Below, piece by piece: positions 26,634-34,780 of a DNA stretch of 64,000 nucleotides. Position numbers and translations under genes: made by a program. The notes beneath the pieces are model-generated. The model saw only the letters and a list, made by a program, of their open reading frames with translations. It searched no databases and was not told the origin of the DNA. Source of the stretch: Brevibacterium oceani (GTDB lineage Bacteria > Actinomycetota > Actinomycetes > Actinomycetales > Brevibacteriaceae); contig NZ_JABKDE010000006.1 of the NCBI RefSeq assembly GCF_013623835.1, positions 186,001-250,000 of the forward strand, given 5' to 3'. Every line of letters begins with the position of its first letter. Within the stretch, counting starts at the first letter, position 1.

Positions 26634-28166
26634 TTGGCGTTCTCCCCCGATCGCAGAGACATGATCGTCTACACCGTCTTCGCTTATGCCAACGCCCTCC
26701 TCGTTCTCGTCCTCCTCGCCGGAGCCCTCGTCACGGCGAGGCGACCTGCCCCACCGGACACGGGCTCGATCGCGGACGAGCAGCGGACGACCGCCGAAGC
26801 GAACCTCGACCTCCTCGCCGCGTCGCTGCGCAGCTACGCGGTGGTGTCGAAGAAGCGCCGACCACAGCTGGACATCCACATCTTCGGACTGCCGGGAGCA
26901 TCATCGCTGAACTCAGCGATCGAGACCCGGGTGCTCGACGCGATCGACGATGCCGGCGGTTTCGACGGCCGGACGGCATTCGAACCCACCCCGACGGCAC
27001 CGGCGCACCGATGGTCGACGACGAGCTTCACCTCGCCCAGCTCGCTAGGCGGAGGATCACCCTCTTCGCAGAGCGGAGAATCAGCTCATTCACACGGTGG
27101 CGGGCCGCCTCACTCACGGGGAGAGAACTCTCCCTCACAGGAAGAGAGCCCTCGGGGGTCTCAGGACGGGGAGCGAATAGGCGACCCGCACACCCTGGAC
27201 ATCCGCACCACGGTGCTCACCGCCGGCGGCCGGTTCGTCGTCACCGCCCTGCGGCAGGCGTCGTCACGGTCGCACACAGCCGTCCTCCTCACCGATCTCT
27301 CGGCCGACACCACGGTCGATGCCAAGAGCCTGTTCTCCGCACGCGTGGACCCCGCTGCGATCTCGACCGATGACACCGGTTCGCTGACCGTCGACGGTCA
27401 GCCCGTCGCCGACGCCGATCTCACCGCTGTGGGCAAGGCGGTGGCCGCAGACCTGCACACTCCGCTTGAGATACCGCGCCCAGGCGATCTGCGGACGCCC
27501 GACTACTCGTGCACACTTCTGCCCTGTGTGGCGCTGACCTACGACGACGGACCCGGAGAGCCGAAGACCGAAGACGCCCTGCTCGACGCCGCCGATGAGG
27601 CGAATATTCGGCTGACCTATTTCCTTCTCGGGCAGAACATCCACGAATTCCCGGATGTGGCCGAGCGGATCGCGGCCGCCGGCCACGAGGTCGACAACCA
27701 CACCTTCAAACACCAGCGCCTCGACCTCCTCAGCAAAGGCGCGCTCAAACATGAGATCGGCCGCACCCAGAAGTCGCTGTCCCATGTGGGCGGCAGCGAC
27801 CCGGCCCTGGTCCGTCCGCCCTACGGTGCCCTCGATAAGCCTGCGGCACACGCTCTGGGCGCACCGGCGATCATCTGGGACGTCGACACCGGCGACTGGA
27901 GAGACAAGAACCCGAAGAAGACGGTGCAGAACGTTCGCTCACACGCACGCCCGGGCTCCGTCGTCCTCATGCACTCCATCCACCCGTCGACGGTGAAGGC
28001 GGCTCCGAAGGTGTTCACGACCGTCGCGGACAAGGGACTCTACGCTGTGACCGTGCGCGAACTCTTCGCCGGAATCAAGTGGGAGAAGGGCGGTTCGTAC
28101 TTCTGCCGCGGCTACTGGGACGAACTGTGCTCGAATCCCGAACACCCGTCCGTGCACAAGAACTGA
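26634..28166 (+). CDS. Membrane-anchored polysaccharide deacetylase (NodB / CE4 family)
   Basis: 510 residues from TTG 26634, chosen for AAGGA seven bases upstream; ATG 26661 is possible. One helix at about 11-34 anchors it, with the rest outside. The CE4 domain spans about 298-480: TYDDGP (303-308), DNHTFKHQRL with both metal His, RPPYGAL, WDVDTGDW and VLMHSIH. All catalytic motifs look intact, so it should remove N-acetyl groups from peptidoglycan or another surface glycan. Residues 133-182 are a Ser/Gly/His/Pro-rich segment with codon choices unlike the rest, probably a flexible linker or insertion. It converges with tatB, 49 bp apart. Confidence 0.85.
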   Translation: MAFSPDRRDMIVYTVFAYANALLVLVLLAGALVTARRPAPPDTGSIADEQRTTAEANLDLLAASLRSYAVVSKKRRPQLDIHIFGLPGASSLNSAIETRVLDAIDDAGGFDGRTAFEPTPTAPAHRWSTTSFTSPSSLGGGSPSSQSGESAHSHGGGPPHSRGENSPSQEESPRGSQDGERIGDPHTLDIRTTVLTAGGRFVVTALRQASSRSHTAVLLTDLSADTTVDAKSLFSARVDPAAISTDDTGSLTVDGQPVADADLTAVGKAVAADLHTPLEIPRPGDLRTPDYSCTLLPCVALTYDDGPGEPKTEDALLDAADEANIRLTYFLLGQNIHEFPDVAERIAAAGHEVDNHTFKHQRLDLLSKGALKHEIGRTQKSLSHVGGSDPALVRPPYGALDKPAAHALGAPAIIWDVDTGDWRDKNPKKTVQNVRSHARPGSVVLMHSIHPSTVKAAPKVFTTVADKGLYAVTVRELFAGIKWEKGGSYFCRGYWDELCSNPEHPSVHKN

Positions 28167-28215
28167 CCCGACCTCAAGAATTGATCCCGCGACGGAGGAT
28201 CGGCCGCAGGTGGCC

Positions 28216-28692
28216 TCAGGTGGCCTCGGAATCGAACGGTGCCGTAGTCGAACGGTCGCGCAGCTCGGCCTGAGCCTGGAAGCGCTCGATCGGGGACTTC
28301 TCACGCATATCGACGGCCCCGCCCGCATCGGCTGAGGCATCCTCGGCCGCGGTGACCTGCGCCTGGGCATCCGCTGCGGGAACCGCAGTCTCGAGCGAGG
28401 AGCGTTCCCGGCGTTTGGACTCACGGATCGCAGCATCCTCTTCGACCAGGGCTTCGCGGACGATGCGACGCGGATCGTACTGCCGGGGATCGAGCTTCTG
28501 CCAGTCAACGTCTTTGAAATCGTCACCGAAGTCGCGTCGGACGCTGTCCTTCGCGCCCTCGGCCATCCGCCGCATCTGGCGGACGAGGTCGCGCAGCTTC
28601 TGCGCGTATTCGGGCAGGCGCTTGGGTCCGATGACGACCAAGGCCACAACGACGAGTATCACCATTTCGGTGCCGTTGATACCCATGAACAT
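28216..28692 (-). CDS. tatB: Sec-independent translocase subunit TatB
   Basis: 158 residues. The N-terminal helix MVILVVVALVVIGPKRLPEY (about 10-29) has the family's short hydrophobic span, GP hinge and amphipathic helix start. A charged helical region follows and the last 70 residues are low complexity. TatB works with TatA and TatC to export folded proteins; neither is in the window. The start ATG 28692 is 8 bases after TAGACT; ATG 28686 is an alternative. In mycobacteria tatB lies beside htrA, sigE and an O-methyltransferase; here only the methyltransferase remains in reach. Confidence 0.88.
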   Translation of the reverse strand: MFMGINGTEMVILVVVALVVIGPKRLPEYAQKLRDLVRQMRRMAEGAKDSVRRDFGDDFKDVDWQKLDPRQYDPRRIVREALVEEDAAIRESKRRERSSLETAVPAADAQAQVTAAEDASADAGGAVDMREKSPIERFQAQAELRDRSTTAPFDSEAT

Positions 28693-28699
28693 GCCACCA

Positions 28700-28705
28700 A
28701 GTCTA
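28700..28705 (-). promoter_or_regulatory. -10 TAGACT of tatB
   Basis: Minus-strand TAGACT is followed by seven bases and ATG 28692, so the mRNA should have no leader or one base. Confidence 0.5.
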
Positions 28706-28771
28706 CCGTGACCGACGGTAGCATCGACTCATGGTCAACTCAGGTTCGGCATCCGCCTCTGATCGGGAGGC

Positions 28772-29107
28772 ATGATGGACGAGATCGCTGTCGAACGGGT
28801 CCTGCGCATCGTCGAACTCGTCCCCGCCGCGCGCGTCGCCGCCTACGGGACAGTCGGCGCCGTCGCCGGGTGCTCACCCCGATACGTCGGGCGGGTGATG
28901 AAGGAGTTCGGCTCCAATGTCACGTGGTGGCGAGTCGTCAGCGCAGCCGGAGTCCTGCCGCCGGAGATCCACGCCCGGGCGCGCCTGCAATGGGAGTCGG
29001 AAGGGACGCCGCACACGCACCGGTCGGTCGACCGCAGCGCTTTCCTCGACGTCGACTCACTCGATGAGCTGTGGCGCACCCACGGAACCGAGCCCGAATG
29101 CGGTTAG
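28772..29107 (+). CDS. MGMT-like DNA-binding protein (alkyltransferase-like, ATL)
   Basis: 111 residues, the size of a lone MGMT DNA-binding domain. VAAYGTVGAVAG and SPRYVGRVMKEFG give the winged-helix part. Where active methyltransferases have PCHR the sequence is TWWR, so there is no acceptor cysteine. ATL proteins of this kind bind O6-alkylguanine and pass it to nucleotide excision repair rather than repairing it. GGGAGG precedes ATG 28772; the next codon is also ATG. It is divergent from tatB and its stop overlaps the -10 of the next gene. Confidence 0.82.
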   Translation: MMDEIAVERVLRIVELVPAARVAAYGTVGAVAGCSPRYVGRVMKEFGSNVTWWRVVSAAGVLPPEIHARARLQWESEGTPHTHRSVDRSAFLDVDSLDELWRTHGTEPECG

Positions 29108-29110
29108 ACT
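29105..29110 (+). promoter_or_regulatory. -10 TAGACT of the O-methyltransferase gene
   Basis: TAGACT overlaps the stop codon of the MGMT-like gene. The predicted start near 29117 lies after GTG 29114, which argues for TTG 29144 as the translation start. Confidence 0.5.
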
Positions 29111-29143
29111 TGGGTGCAGTCAACAGCGGAGAGAGAGGGTCGA

Positions 29144-29779
29144 TTGTCACGCGAAAACGCAGGTGATCTCACCTTCTCCGAGCAGTACAACGGACCCGAT
29201 CCCCTGCTCGACGCGGCCCGTACACACTCACACGAGTTCGGGCTCGTCCCTGTGTCCCAGACGACGGCATCGACGCTGACGCTGCTCGCCCGGCTCCTCA
29301 CACCTGTGGCCGCGGTCGAGGTCGGCACCGGAGTCGGCACCTCGACGCTGGCCCTGCTGCGGGGTATGCCGACCGCCGGAATACTGACCTCGATCGATAC
29401 GAACTCCACTGCTCAGGGCGCCGCCCGCGACCTCGTCGACATGGCGGGCATTCGACCCGGGCGACTGCGGCTGATGAACGGTCGTGCCGAGGAAGTACTC
29501 AAGAAGCTCGCCCCGGCGGCCTATGACATGGTCTTCATCGATTCCGAGCCGAGCAACCTCGAGCGGATGATCCAACCGTCCCTGCGGCTACTCGACTCCC
29601 AGGGTCTTCTCGTCATCCACCAGACCCTGCTCAAGGGCGCCGTGGCCGATCCTGTCGACCGCAGTCCGCGGACGCAGGCGGCCAGAGGGCTGCTCAATCG
29701 CATCGCCCAGCAAGAGAATCTTCAACGCGTGCTGATGCCCGTCGGCGAGGGTCTGCTGCTGCTCCAGAAGCGCCTGTGA
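29144..29779 (+). CDS. Class I SAM-dependent O-methyltransferase (Rv1220c-like)
   Basis: 211 residues from TTG 29144, preceded by GAGAGAGGG; GTG 29114 is the longer option but lies at the predicted promoter. SAM-binding motif I is VEVGTGVGTSTLAL (about 58-71), then ILTSIDTN for motif II and YDMVFIDSEPSN for the acidic loop. This matches the COMT-like family that methylates catechol-type hydroxyls with a metal. The substrate is unknown. The gene is alone on its transcript and ends in a clear terminator. Its position near tatB and mrp matches the recalled mycobacterial block. Confidence 0.85.
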   Translation: MSRENAGDLTFSEQYNGPDPLLDAARTHSHEFGLVPVSQTTASTLTLLARLLTPVAAVEVGTGVGTSTLALLRGMPTAGILTSIDTNSTAQGAARDLVDMAGIRPGRLRLMNGRAEEVLKKLAPAAYDMVFIDSEPSNLERMIQPSLRLLDSQGLLVIHQTLLKGAVADPVDRSPRTQAARGLLNRIAQQENLQRVLMPVGEGLLLLQKRL

Positions 29780-29785
29780 ATACGA

Positions 29786-29817
29786 CAACAGCAGAGACTT
29801 GAAGAAGTCTCTGCTGT
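29786..29817 (+). terminator. Terminator after the O-methyltransferase gene
   Basis: A perfect 14-bp stem (29786-29799 with 29804-29817) with loop GAAG, starting 7 bases after the stop. It is less GC-rich than other hairpins here and ends in TT. Confidence 0.82.
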
Positions 29818-29856
29818 TCGTGCGGTGCTGTGTCGGCCCGATTTCGGGCCGTCCTC

Positions 29857-30027
29857 TCAGAGTCCCAGCGTCTCGGCCAGAGTGTCGTGCAGTCCGGTGG
29901 CCTCGTCCCTGCTGAGTTCGATCACCAGACGACCTCCGCCTTCGACAGGAAGCCGCATCACCATGCTTCGGCCTTCTTCGGTCACTTCCAGAGGTCCGTC
30001 GCCGGTGCGGGGTTTCTGGGCTGCCAT
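29857..30027 (-). CDS. DUF3117 small conserved actinobacterial protein
   Basis: 56 residues, starting MAAQKPRTGDGPLEVTEEGR and ending DTLAETLGL. The family is confined to actinomycetes and has no known function. GGAAGGAAG precedes ATG 30027. Much longer frames run upstream through the 3' part of the mannosyltransferase region but are not supported by the ribosome site or family length. It lies downstream of the mannosyltransferase with a 116-bp gap and converges with the O-methyltransferase. Confidence 0.9.
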   Translation of the reverse strand: MAAQKPRTGDGPLEVTEEGRSMVMRLPVEGGGRLVIELSRDEATGLHDTLAETLGL

Positions 30028-30143
30028 GTGGGCTCTTCCTTCCGTTGTCATGCAAAGACGGTCCACATCAGGTGCACCGAATGTTGTACTCAAGATTATT
30101 CCACGATCCCGTCGATCCGGGTAACTTTCCTCTGAACCCTCGA

Positions 30144-31379
30144 TCACGGGGGAAGATCTGCCGGCGGTGTGAAATGCCACAGGTACCCCACCCAGACGAT
30201 CTGGAGGAGGATGTAGGCGACCAGCATCGCCGCCCGATACCCTCGCGATCGCACCAGGGCCAGGGTCAGCGCGAGCGGGAACAACGGCAGCAGCAGACGC
30301 AGGGTCGAGGTCTGCGGATTGAAGAAGATGAGCAGGTAGGCACCGTAGCCGAGGCAGAACAGCTGCATCGTCCGCCCCATGTGCGCTCCCGCCGGTGAGA
30401 AGATCAGCGCGAGCATTCCGGCGACGACGATGATGAGCAGCACCGGACCGAGCGGTCCGATGAGGCTGATCGACTGCGCCACCCATTGGACGACGAACGA
30501 CGTCTCCCCCGTATGCCAAGCAGCCTCGGTGTCGGTGTAGGCCGTCAGGGATCCGGTCGCCCACCACGCGTGGACGGGATGGATGAGGGCGGCCGCACAT
30601 GACAGCACGCCCAGCGTCCAGGATCGGGCCACCTCGGCGGCGGGATACGGGTCGTCCCGGCGACGCAGGAAGCGGTCGATGAGGTGCAGGAGCATGAAGA
30701 AGGAGAACGCCACCCCGATCGGCCGGGACAGATCCATGAGGACGACGACCGGAAGCGCCAGCAGGTAGCGCCGCTCGACGACGAGGAAGAGGGCCATGGC
30801 CTGCAGCAGCAGCGTCAGCGACTCTGCATAGCCGGTGGAGAAGATCGCCGCAGGCGGGAAGAACATCACCAGCGCGAGCCCCATCAGCGCCTGATCGGCT
30901 GCGACGTACTTGCGGAACAGGGAGAGGATGACGATCGCGGCGAGCCCGGCGGCCACCGTCGACACGATCGGCGAGATCACCTCATAGCTGATCCCCGTCA
31001 GATCCGACAGGGTCCCGACCACGGAGGGATGCAGCGGGTAGAAGGCCCACTGGTTCTCTGTCACGGCACCGCTGTCGTCGACGGGCAAGACCCGCGGATA
31101 GCCCTCCTCGGCGACGCGTGAGTACCAGCCTCCGTCCCAGAAGTTGAGGAAGTCGTTGAGCGTGGTCGTCACCGGGGAGGACGACCAGTTCGCCGGATCC
31201 TGGCGTTTGAGTACGGCGGCGAAGATCGACAGGCTCACCACGCGTGAGACGAAGTACACGGCGAGGGCCTGCAGCCAGACGGGCAGGGTGAGGAACAGCG
31301 CGCCGAGGCGGGAGAGGCGGGAGGAATCGAAGACTTCGGGGGCGAGGGTGATTCCGGGCAGGTCTGTAGGACGGCTCAT
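30144..31379 (-). CDS. Multi-pass mannosyltransferase-like protein (PIG-V/GT-C type)
   Basis: 411 residues with about nine membrane helices. After the first helix comes NFWDGGWYSRVAEEGYP, the DGxxY-type lumenal loop that carries the catalytic acid in PIG-V-like GT-C enzymes, and later FYPLHP. Such enzymes move a mannose from a polyprenyl donor to a lipid or glycan outside the membrane. Here a mannolipid or cell-wall glycan is a reasonable acceptor, but unproved. ATG 31379 overlaps the stop of the DivIVA-like gene as ATGA, so it is translated after it. Confidence 0.78.
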   Translation of the reverse strand: MSRPTDLPGITLAPEVFDSSRLSRLGALFLTLPVWLQALAVYFVSRVVSLSIFAAVLKRQDPANWSSSPVTTTLNDFLNFWDGGWYSRVAEEGYPRVLPVDDSGAVTENQWAFYPLHPSVVGTLSDLTGISYEVISPIVSTVAAGLAAIVILSLFRKYVAADQALMGLALVMFFPPAAIFSTGYAESLTLLLQAMALFLVVERRYLLALPVVVLMDLSRPIGVAFSFFMLLHLIDRFLRRRDDPYPAAEVARSWTLGVLSCAAALIHPVHAWWATGSLTAYTDTEAAWHTGETSFVVQWVAQSISLIGPLGPVLLIIVVAGMLALIFSPAGAHMGRTMQLFCLGYGAYLLIFFNPQTSTLRLLLPLFPLALTLALVRSRGYRAAMLVAYILLQIVWVGYLWHFTPPADLPP

Positions 31380-31840
31380 CGCGGTCCGGCGGCCGTGTCA
31401 GGTGTGGCCGTCCCGTCGGTGGCATGGGTAGTCGACGTGGCGGGCGCGGCGGTGGCGGGCGTGTCGCTCGTGGGGTCGGCTGCGGACGCGTCGCTCGTGG
31501 AGTCGGACGAGTCACCAGTGGCGGCGTCCGCGGACGAGGCAGGCGGCGCGTAGGTTTCGGGTGGCGCCGCGGAAGGCTCGTCCGCGGCGGCCTCGAGTTC
31601 GCGCAGGCGCTCCTGCAGAACGGCCATGGCCTCGTCGACGTCATCCATCCGGTAGCCGCGCAGTGCCGGCCGGAAGGTCACGGCGCCGAGGTCGCTGCTG
31701 GTGAAGTCATCGGGCAGTCCGATCCACCGTTCTTCGGCTTCGTCGCGGGTCTCGGCGGAGAAGACGTCGAAGCTCGCCGCGATCACGATCACAAGGACGA
31801 AGACCGCGGCCGCGACTCCGATCACTATCCAGAAGGGCAT
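31376..31840 (-). CDS. Small membrane protein with DivIVA-like motif
   Basis: 154 residues. A single helix at 3-22 is followed by a cytoplasmic segment containing VTFRPALRGYRMDDVDEAM (about 54-72), the DivIVA/SepIVA-type motif found at the start of polar growth proteins, and a short coiled coil. The last 65 residues are Ala/Thr/Ser/Pro-rich. Recalled Rv1209 has the same layout beside folP2. It may help place envelope synthesis, and the coupled mannosyltransferase fits that theme. ATG 31840 lacks an obvious strong ribosome site. Confidence 0.75.
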   Translation of the reverse strand: MPFWIVIGVAAAVFVLVIVIAASFDVFSAETRDEAEERWIGLPDDFTSSDLGAVTFRPALRGYRMDDVDEAMAVLQERLRELEAAADEPSAAPPETYAPPASSADAATGDSSDSTSDASAADPTSDTPATAAPATSTTHATDGTATPDTAAGPR

Positions 31841-31903
31841 GGGTTCATTTTCGCATAGGCGCCTGGTCAGAACCCTGAGTAAGGGCCGGACACGGTGTGT
31901 TGT

Positions 31904-32803
31904 TCAGCGCAGGCCGCGCACGGTGTGTTTCGGCACGGCCTCGCCGGTGACCGCCGAAGTGACATCGATGGCGTCGGCGGTGGCGCGGACGTCATGGGTG
32001 CGGATCATCGCCGCTCCCCGTTCGATGGCCAGCGCGGTCGCGGCGATCGTGCCGTGCAGCCGCTCCTGCGGGGCGACGTCGCCGATGGCCTCACCGACGA
32101 AGTCCTTGCGCGAGATCGCCAGCAGCACGGGATATCCGGTGGCGGCGAAGCGGTCGAGCTCGCGCAGCAGTCGCAGGGAATGGTAGGTGTTCTTCCCGAA
32201 GTCCGGGGTGGGGTCGATGACGATTCGGCTCGCGGGCACGCCGACAGCGCGGGCCGCCGCGGCGAGCTCCGTCACACCGGCGAGTGTCTCATCGACCACG
32301 TCGCCCGCGGTCAGGCCGTAGCGGCTGCGGTGGGCGTCGGTGCGTGGGCTCAGCCCTCCCGTATGAGAGCAGACGATGCCGGCGTCGAAGCGGGCGGCCA
32401 CCTCGGCGAGCTTCGGATCGACTCCGGCCCATGTGTCGTTGAGCAGTCCTGCTCCGGCCCGGCATGCGGCCTCGGCGACCTCGTGCCGCCAGGTGTCGAC
32501 GCTGATGAGCACGTGCGGGTGGGACCGGGCGACGGCCTCGATGGTCGGGCAGACTCGGTCGATCTCCTCGGCCACGGAGATCTCCCGACCGCGCCCGGCC
32601 CGCACTCCCCCGATGTCGACGATGTGGGCGCCGTCGGCGGTGGCGTCGGCCACGGCGGTGATCGCGTCATCGAGGGTGGCTGCGGACTCGTAGAACGAAT
32701 CCGTCGTGCGATTGATCACGGCCATGATCGCCGGTGCTCCCGGCTGCGCTCGGGAGAGGTCGAAGCGACCAGTGTCCGGCTGTCCTGTGACTGCGTCTCT
32801 CAC
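31904..32803 (-). CDS. folP2: Dihydropteroate synthase-like protein, FolP2 type
   Basis: 299 residues, TIM-barrel DHPS fold. Landmarks: MAVINRTTDSFYES, HIVDIGGVRAGRGREI, LISVDTWRHEVAEAA, LLNDTWAG and LLAISRKDFVGE. True DHPS has DIGGxSTRPG and NDVSGG-like loops that bind pterin and p-aminobenzoate; here these are changed, as in the mycobacterial FolP2 proteins reported to lack DHPS activity. So a role in folate synthesis is doubtful. GTG 32803 overlaps the LOG gene stop as GTGA, putting it third in the dapE-LOG-folP2 chain. In mycobacteria gpgS follows; it is absent here. Confidence 0.8.
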   Translation of the reverse strand: MRDAVTGQPDTGRFDLSRAQPGAPAIMAVINRTTDSFYESAATLDDAITAVADATADGAHIVDIGGVRAGRGREISVAEEIDRVCPTIEAVARSHPHVLISVDTWRHEVAEAACRAGAGLLNDTWAGVDPKLAEVAARFDAGIVCSHTGGLSPRTDAHRSRYGLTAGDVVDETLAGVTELAAAARAVGVPASRIVIDPTPDFGKNTYHSLRLLRELDRFAATGYPVLLAISRKDFVGEAIGDVAPQERLHGTIAATALAIERGAAMIRTHDVRATADAIDVTSAVTGEAVPKHTVRGLR

Positions 32804-33576
32804 ACCCGGCCGCCCGGGCCGATCGCGTCCACGACCTCGTCGATGTCATCGGTGAGGGTGAACAGGTCGAAGTCCTTCTCAGTGATCGTGCCCGTCGCGA
32901 GCATGGATTCGCGCATCCAATCGACGAGACCCTGCCAATACTCCGTTCCGAAGAGCACGATGGGAAACGAAGTCACCTTGCCGGTCTGGACCATGGTGAA
33001 GGCTTCGAAGAGTTCGTCAAGGGTGCCGAAGCCCCCTGGCATGACGACGAATCCGCGCGAATACTTGAGGAACATGGTCTTGCGGACGAAGAAATAGCGG
33101 AAGTTCACGCCGAGTTCGACGTGGTCGTTCAGCCCCGATTCGAAGGGCAGCTCGATGCCCAGACCGATGGACACTCCCCCACCTTCGACCGCACCGAGGT
33201 TGCCGGCCTCCATGATGCCGGGGCCTCCGCCGGTGATGACCGCGTTGCCGGATTCGGCGAGGCGCCGGGCGATCTCACGGGCGTCGGCGTAGGCCTGAGT
33301 GCCTGCGTGCAGCCGAGCCGAGCCGAAGATCGACACCGCCGGCCCGATCTCGGCGAGCGAGCCGAAGCCCTCGACGAACTCTGCCTGGATGCGCATCACC
33401 CGCCACGGATCCTCGTGCACCCAGTCAGTGCTCGAACCCGATTCGAGCAGCCGTTGGTCCGTCGTGGTCTCAGGCACCTGGTCACCGCGCAGCCGCAGCG
33501 GTCCCTTGCGGTAGTACTCGGATTCCGGTTCTGTCTCGGGGAGGTCCGGATCGTCTCTGTCCGCCATCGGTCTCAC
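32800..33576 (-). CDS. LOG family protein (Rossmann lysine-decarboxylase-like, cytokinin-riboside hydrolase type)
   Basis: 258 residues. The family signature is intact: SIFGSARL, ITGGGPGIMEAGNLGA, FFVRKTMFLKYSRGF and MPGGFGTLDELFEAF with the PGGxGTxxE motif. LOG proteins split a nucleoside monophosphate at the base-ribose bond; in plants and mycobacteria this frees cytokinins, while in most bacteria the natural substrate is unclear. The lysine decarboxylase label sometimes used is wrong for this family. GTG 33576 overlaps dapE as GTGA; ATG 33567 is an alternative. It sits in the same order as recalled Rv1205 between dapE and folP2. Confidence 0.88.
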   Translation of the reverse strand: MRPMADRDDPDLPETEPESEYYRKGPLRLRGDQVPETTTDQRLLESGSSTDWVHEDPWRVMRIQAEFVEGFGSLAEIGPAVSIFGSARLHAGTQAYADAREIARRLAESGNAVITGGGPGIMEAGNLGAVEGGGVSIGLGIELPFESGLNDHVELGVNFRYFFVRKTMFLKYSRGFVVMPGGFGTLDELFEAFTMVQTGKVTSFPIVLFGTEYWQGLVDWMRESMLATGTITEKDFDLFTLTDDIDEVVDAIGPGGRV

Positions 33577-34739
33577 TTGCCTTCGAGGTAGCTGCGCAGG
33601 GCAGAAGCGGCCGGCTCCACCTCGGCGACTCTCACATGTTCATCCGACTTGTGGGCGTACAGCGGGTTGCCGGGGCCGAAATTCACGGCCGGAACCCCGA
33701 GGGCGCTGAATCTCGAGACGTCGGTCCAGCCGAGTTTCGGGGCCGGGGACAGCCCGAGGGTGTCGATGAAGGCCTGCGCGATCGGCCGGTCGAGACCGGG
33801 GCGTGCGCCCTCGGCGGCGTCGGTGACGACGAGATCGAAGCCGGAGAAGAACTCGCGCAGGTAGCCTTCCGCCTCGGCGGCGGACTTGTTCGGGGCGAAT
33901 CGGTAGTTCACGGATATGCGGCATTCGTCGGGCACAACATTGCCCGCAACTCCCCCTGTGATATTCACCGCCGACAGCGACTCGTGGTAGTCGAGACCGT
34001 CGACCGTGATCGTGTCCGTCTCATGCTCGGCCAGGCGGGTGAGCACCTCGGCGGCGGCGTGGATCGCGTTGACGCCCATGAACGCTCGGGCGGAATGGGC
34101 ACGCACTCCGGTGGTGGTGACGTCGACGCGGATGGTGCCGTTGCACCCTCCCTCGACCGAGGCGTTCGAGGGTTCGCCGAGGATGGCGAAGTCGCCCGTC
34201 AGCCAGTCCGGGTGGCTGCGCGCGACGCGGCCGAGCCCGTTGAGGGAGGCGTCGACCTCCTCGTGGTCGTAGAAGACCCAGCTGATATCGCGGGCCGGTG
34301 TGCGCAGCGCCGCCGCGGTGACGAGCTGCATGGCCACCCCCGCCTTCATATCGCAGGCTCCGCGGCCCCAGATGACCTCATCGGCGGGGTAGTCCTCGCC
34401 GGTCATGGTCGTGCGCACCGGGGGCAGATTGTCCTCGACGGGGACCGTGTCGAGATGCCCGGCCACGACGATCCGCTCGGCCAGGCCGAGGTTCGTGCGC
34501 GCGACGACGGTGTCACCGTCGCGCAGGATCTCGAGCTGCGGACCGGGGCCGTCGCTGATGCGTGTGAGCACGTCGACGACGGCATCGGTGATGGATGTCT
34601 CATTGCCGGACACGGATTCGATGGCGCACAGGCGACCCGTGAGCTCGGCGGGATCGTCGAGGGCGGCGAAGAGGTAGTCACCGAGCCCGGTCGTGGGCGC
34701 GAACAGGGAATCGGTCTCAGCAGATGGATCGACAGTCAT
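33573..34739 (-). CDS. dapE: Succinyl-diaminopimelate desuccinylase
   Basis: 388 residues, M20 metallopeptidase fold. It hydrolyses N-succinyl-LL-diaminopimelate, the last acyl-removing step before LL-DAP. Metal and catalytic motifs: VVAGHLDTVP, WGRGACDMKAG, YDHEEVDA and AILGEPSN, with the dimerisation lid domain between. The C-terminal His-containing NPLYAHKSDEHV is also present. Start ATG 34739 has a TAGGCT -10 close upstream; a longer frame to 34877 would run through the divergent dapD gene. It heads a coupled set with the LOG and folP2 genes and is divergent from dapD by only 41 bp. Confidence 0.93.
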   Translation of the reverse strand: MTVDPSAETDSLFAPTTGLGDYLFAALDDPAELTGRLCAIESVSGNETSITDAVVDVLTRISDGPGPQLEILRDGDTVVARTNLGLAERIVVAGHLDTVPVEDNLPPVRTTMTGEDYPADEVIWGRGACDMKAGVAMQLVTAAALRTPARDISWVFYDHEEVDASLNGLGRVARSHPDWLTGDFAILGEPSNASVEGGCNGTIRVDVTTTGVRAHSARAFMGVNAIHAAAEVLTRLAEHETDTITVDGLDYHESLSAVNITGGVAGNVVPDECRISVNYRFAPNKSAAEAEGYLREFFSGFDLVVTDAAEGARPGLDRPIAQAFIDTLGLSPAPKLGWTDVSRFSALGVPAVNFGPGNPLYAHKSDEHVRVAEVEPAASALRSYLEGK

Positions 34740-34746
34740 GTCCCTT

Positions 34747-34774
34747 AGCCTAGTACGCCGCCACCGACTAGGCT
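34747..34774. promoter_or_regulatory. Back-to-back -10 elements driving dapE and dapD
   Basis: The 41-bp gap between the dapE and dapD starts holds two TAGGCT hexamers: minus strand at 34752-34747 for dapE and plus strand at 34769-34774 for dapD. TSS predictions fall one base before the dapE ATG and on the first base of the dapD ATG. The -35 zone of each promoter overlaps the -10 of the other, so polymerases should compete. Confidence 0.55.
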
Positions 34775-34780
34775 TGAGGC

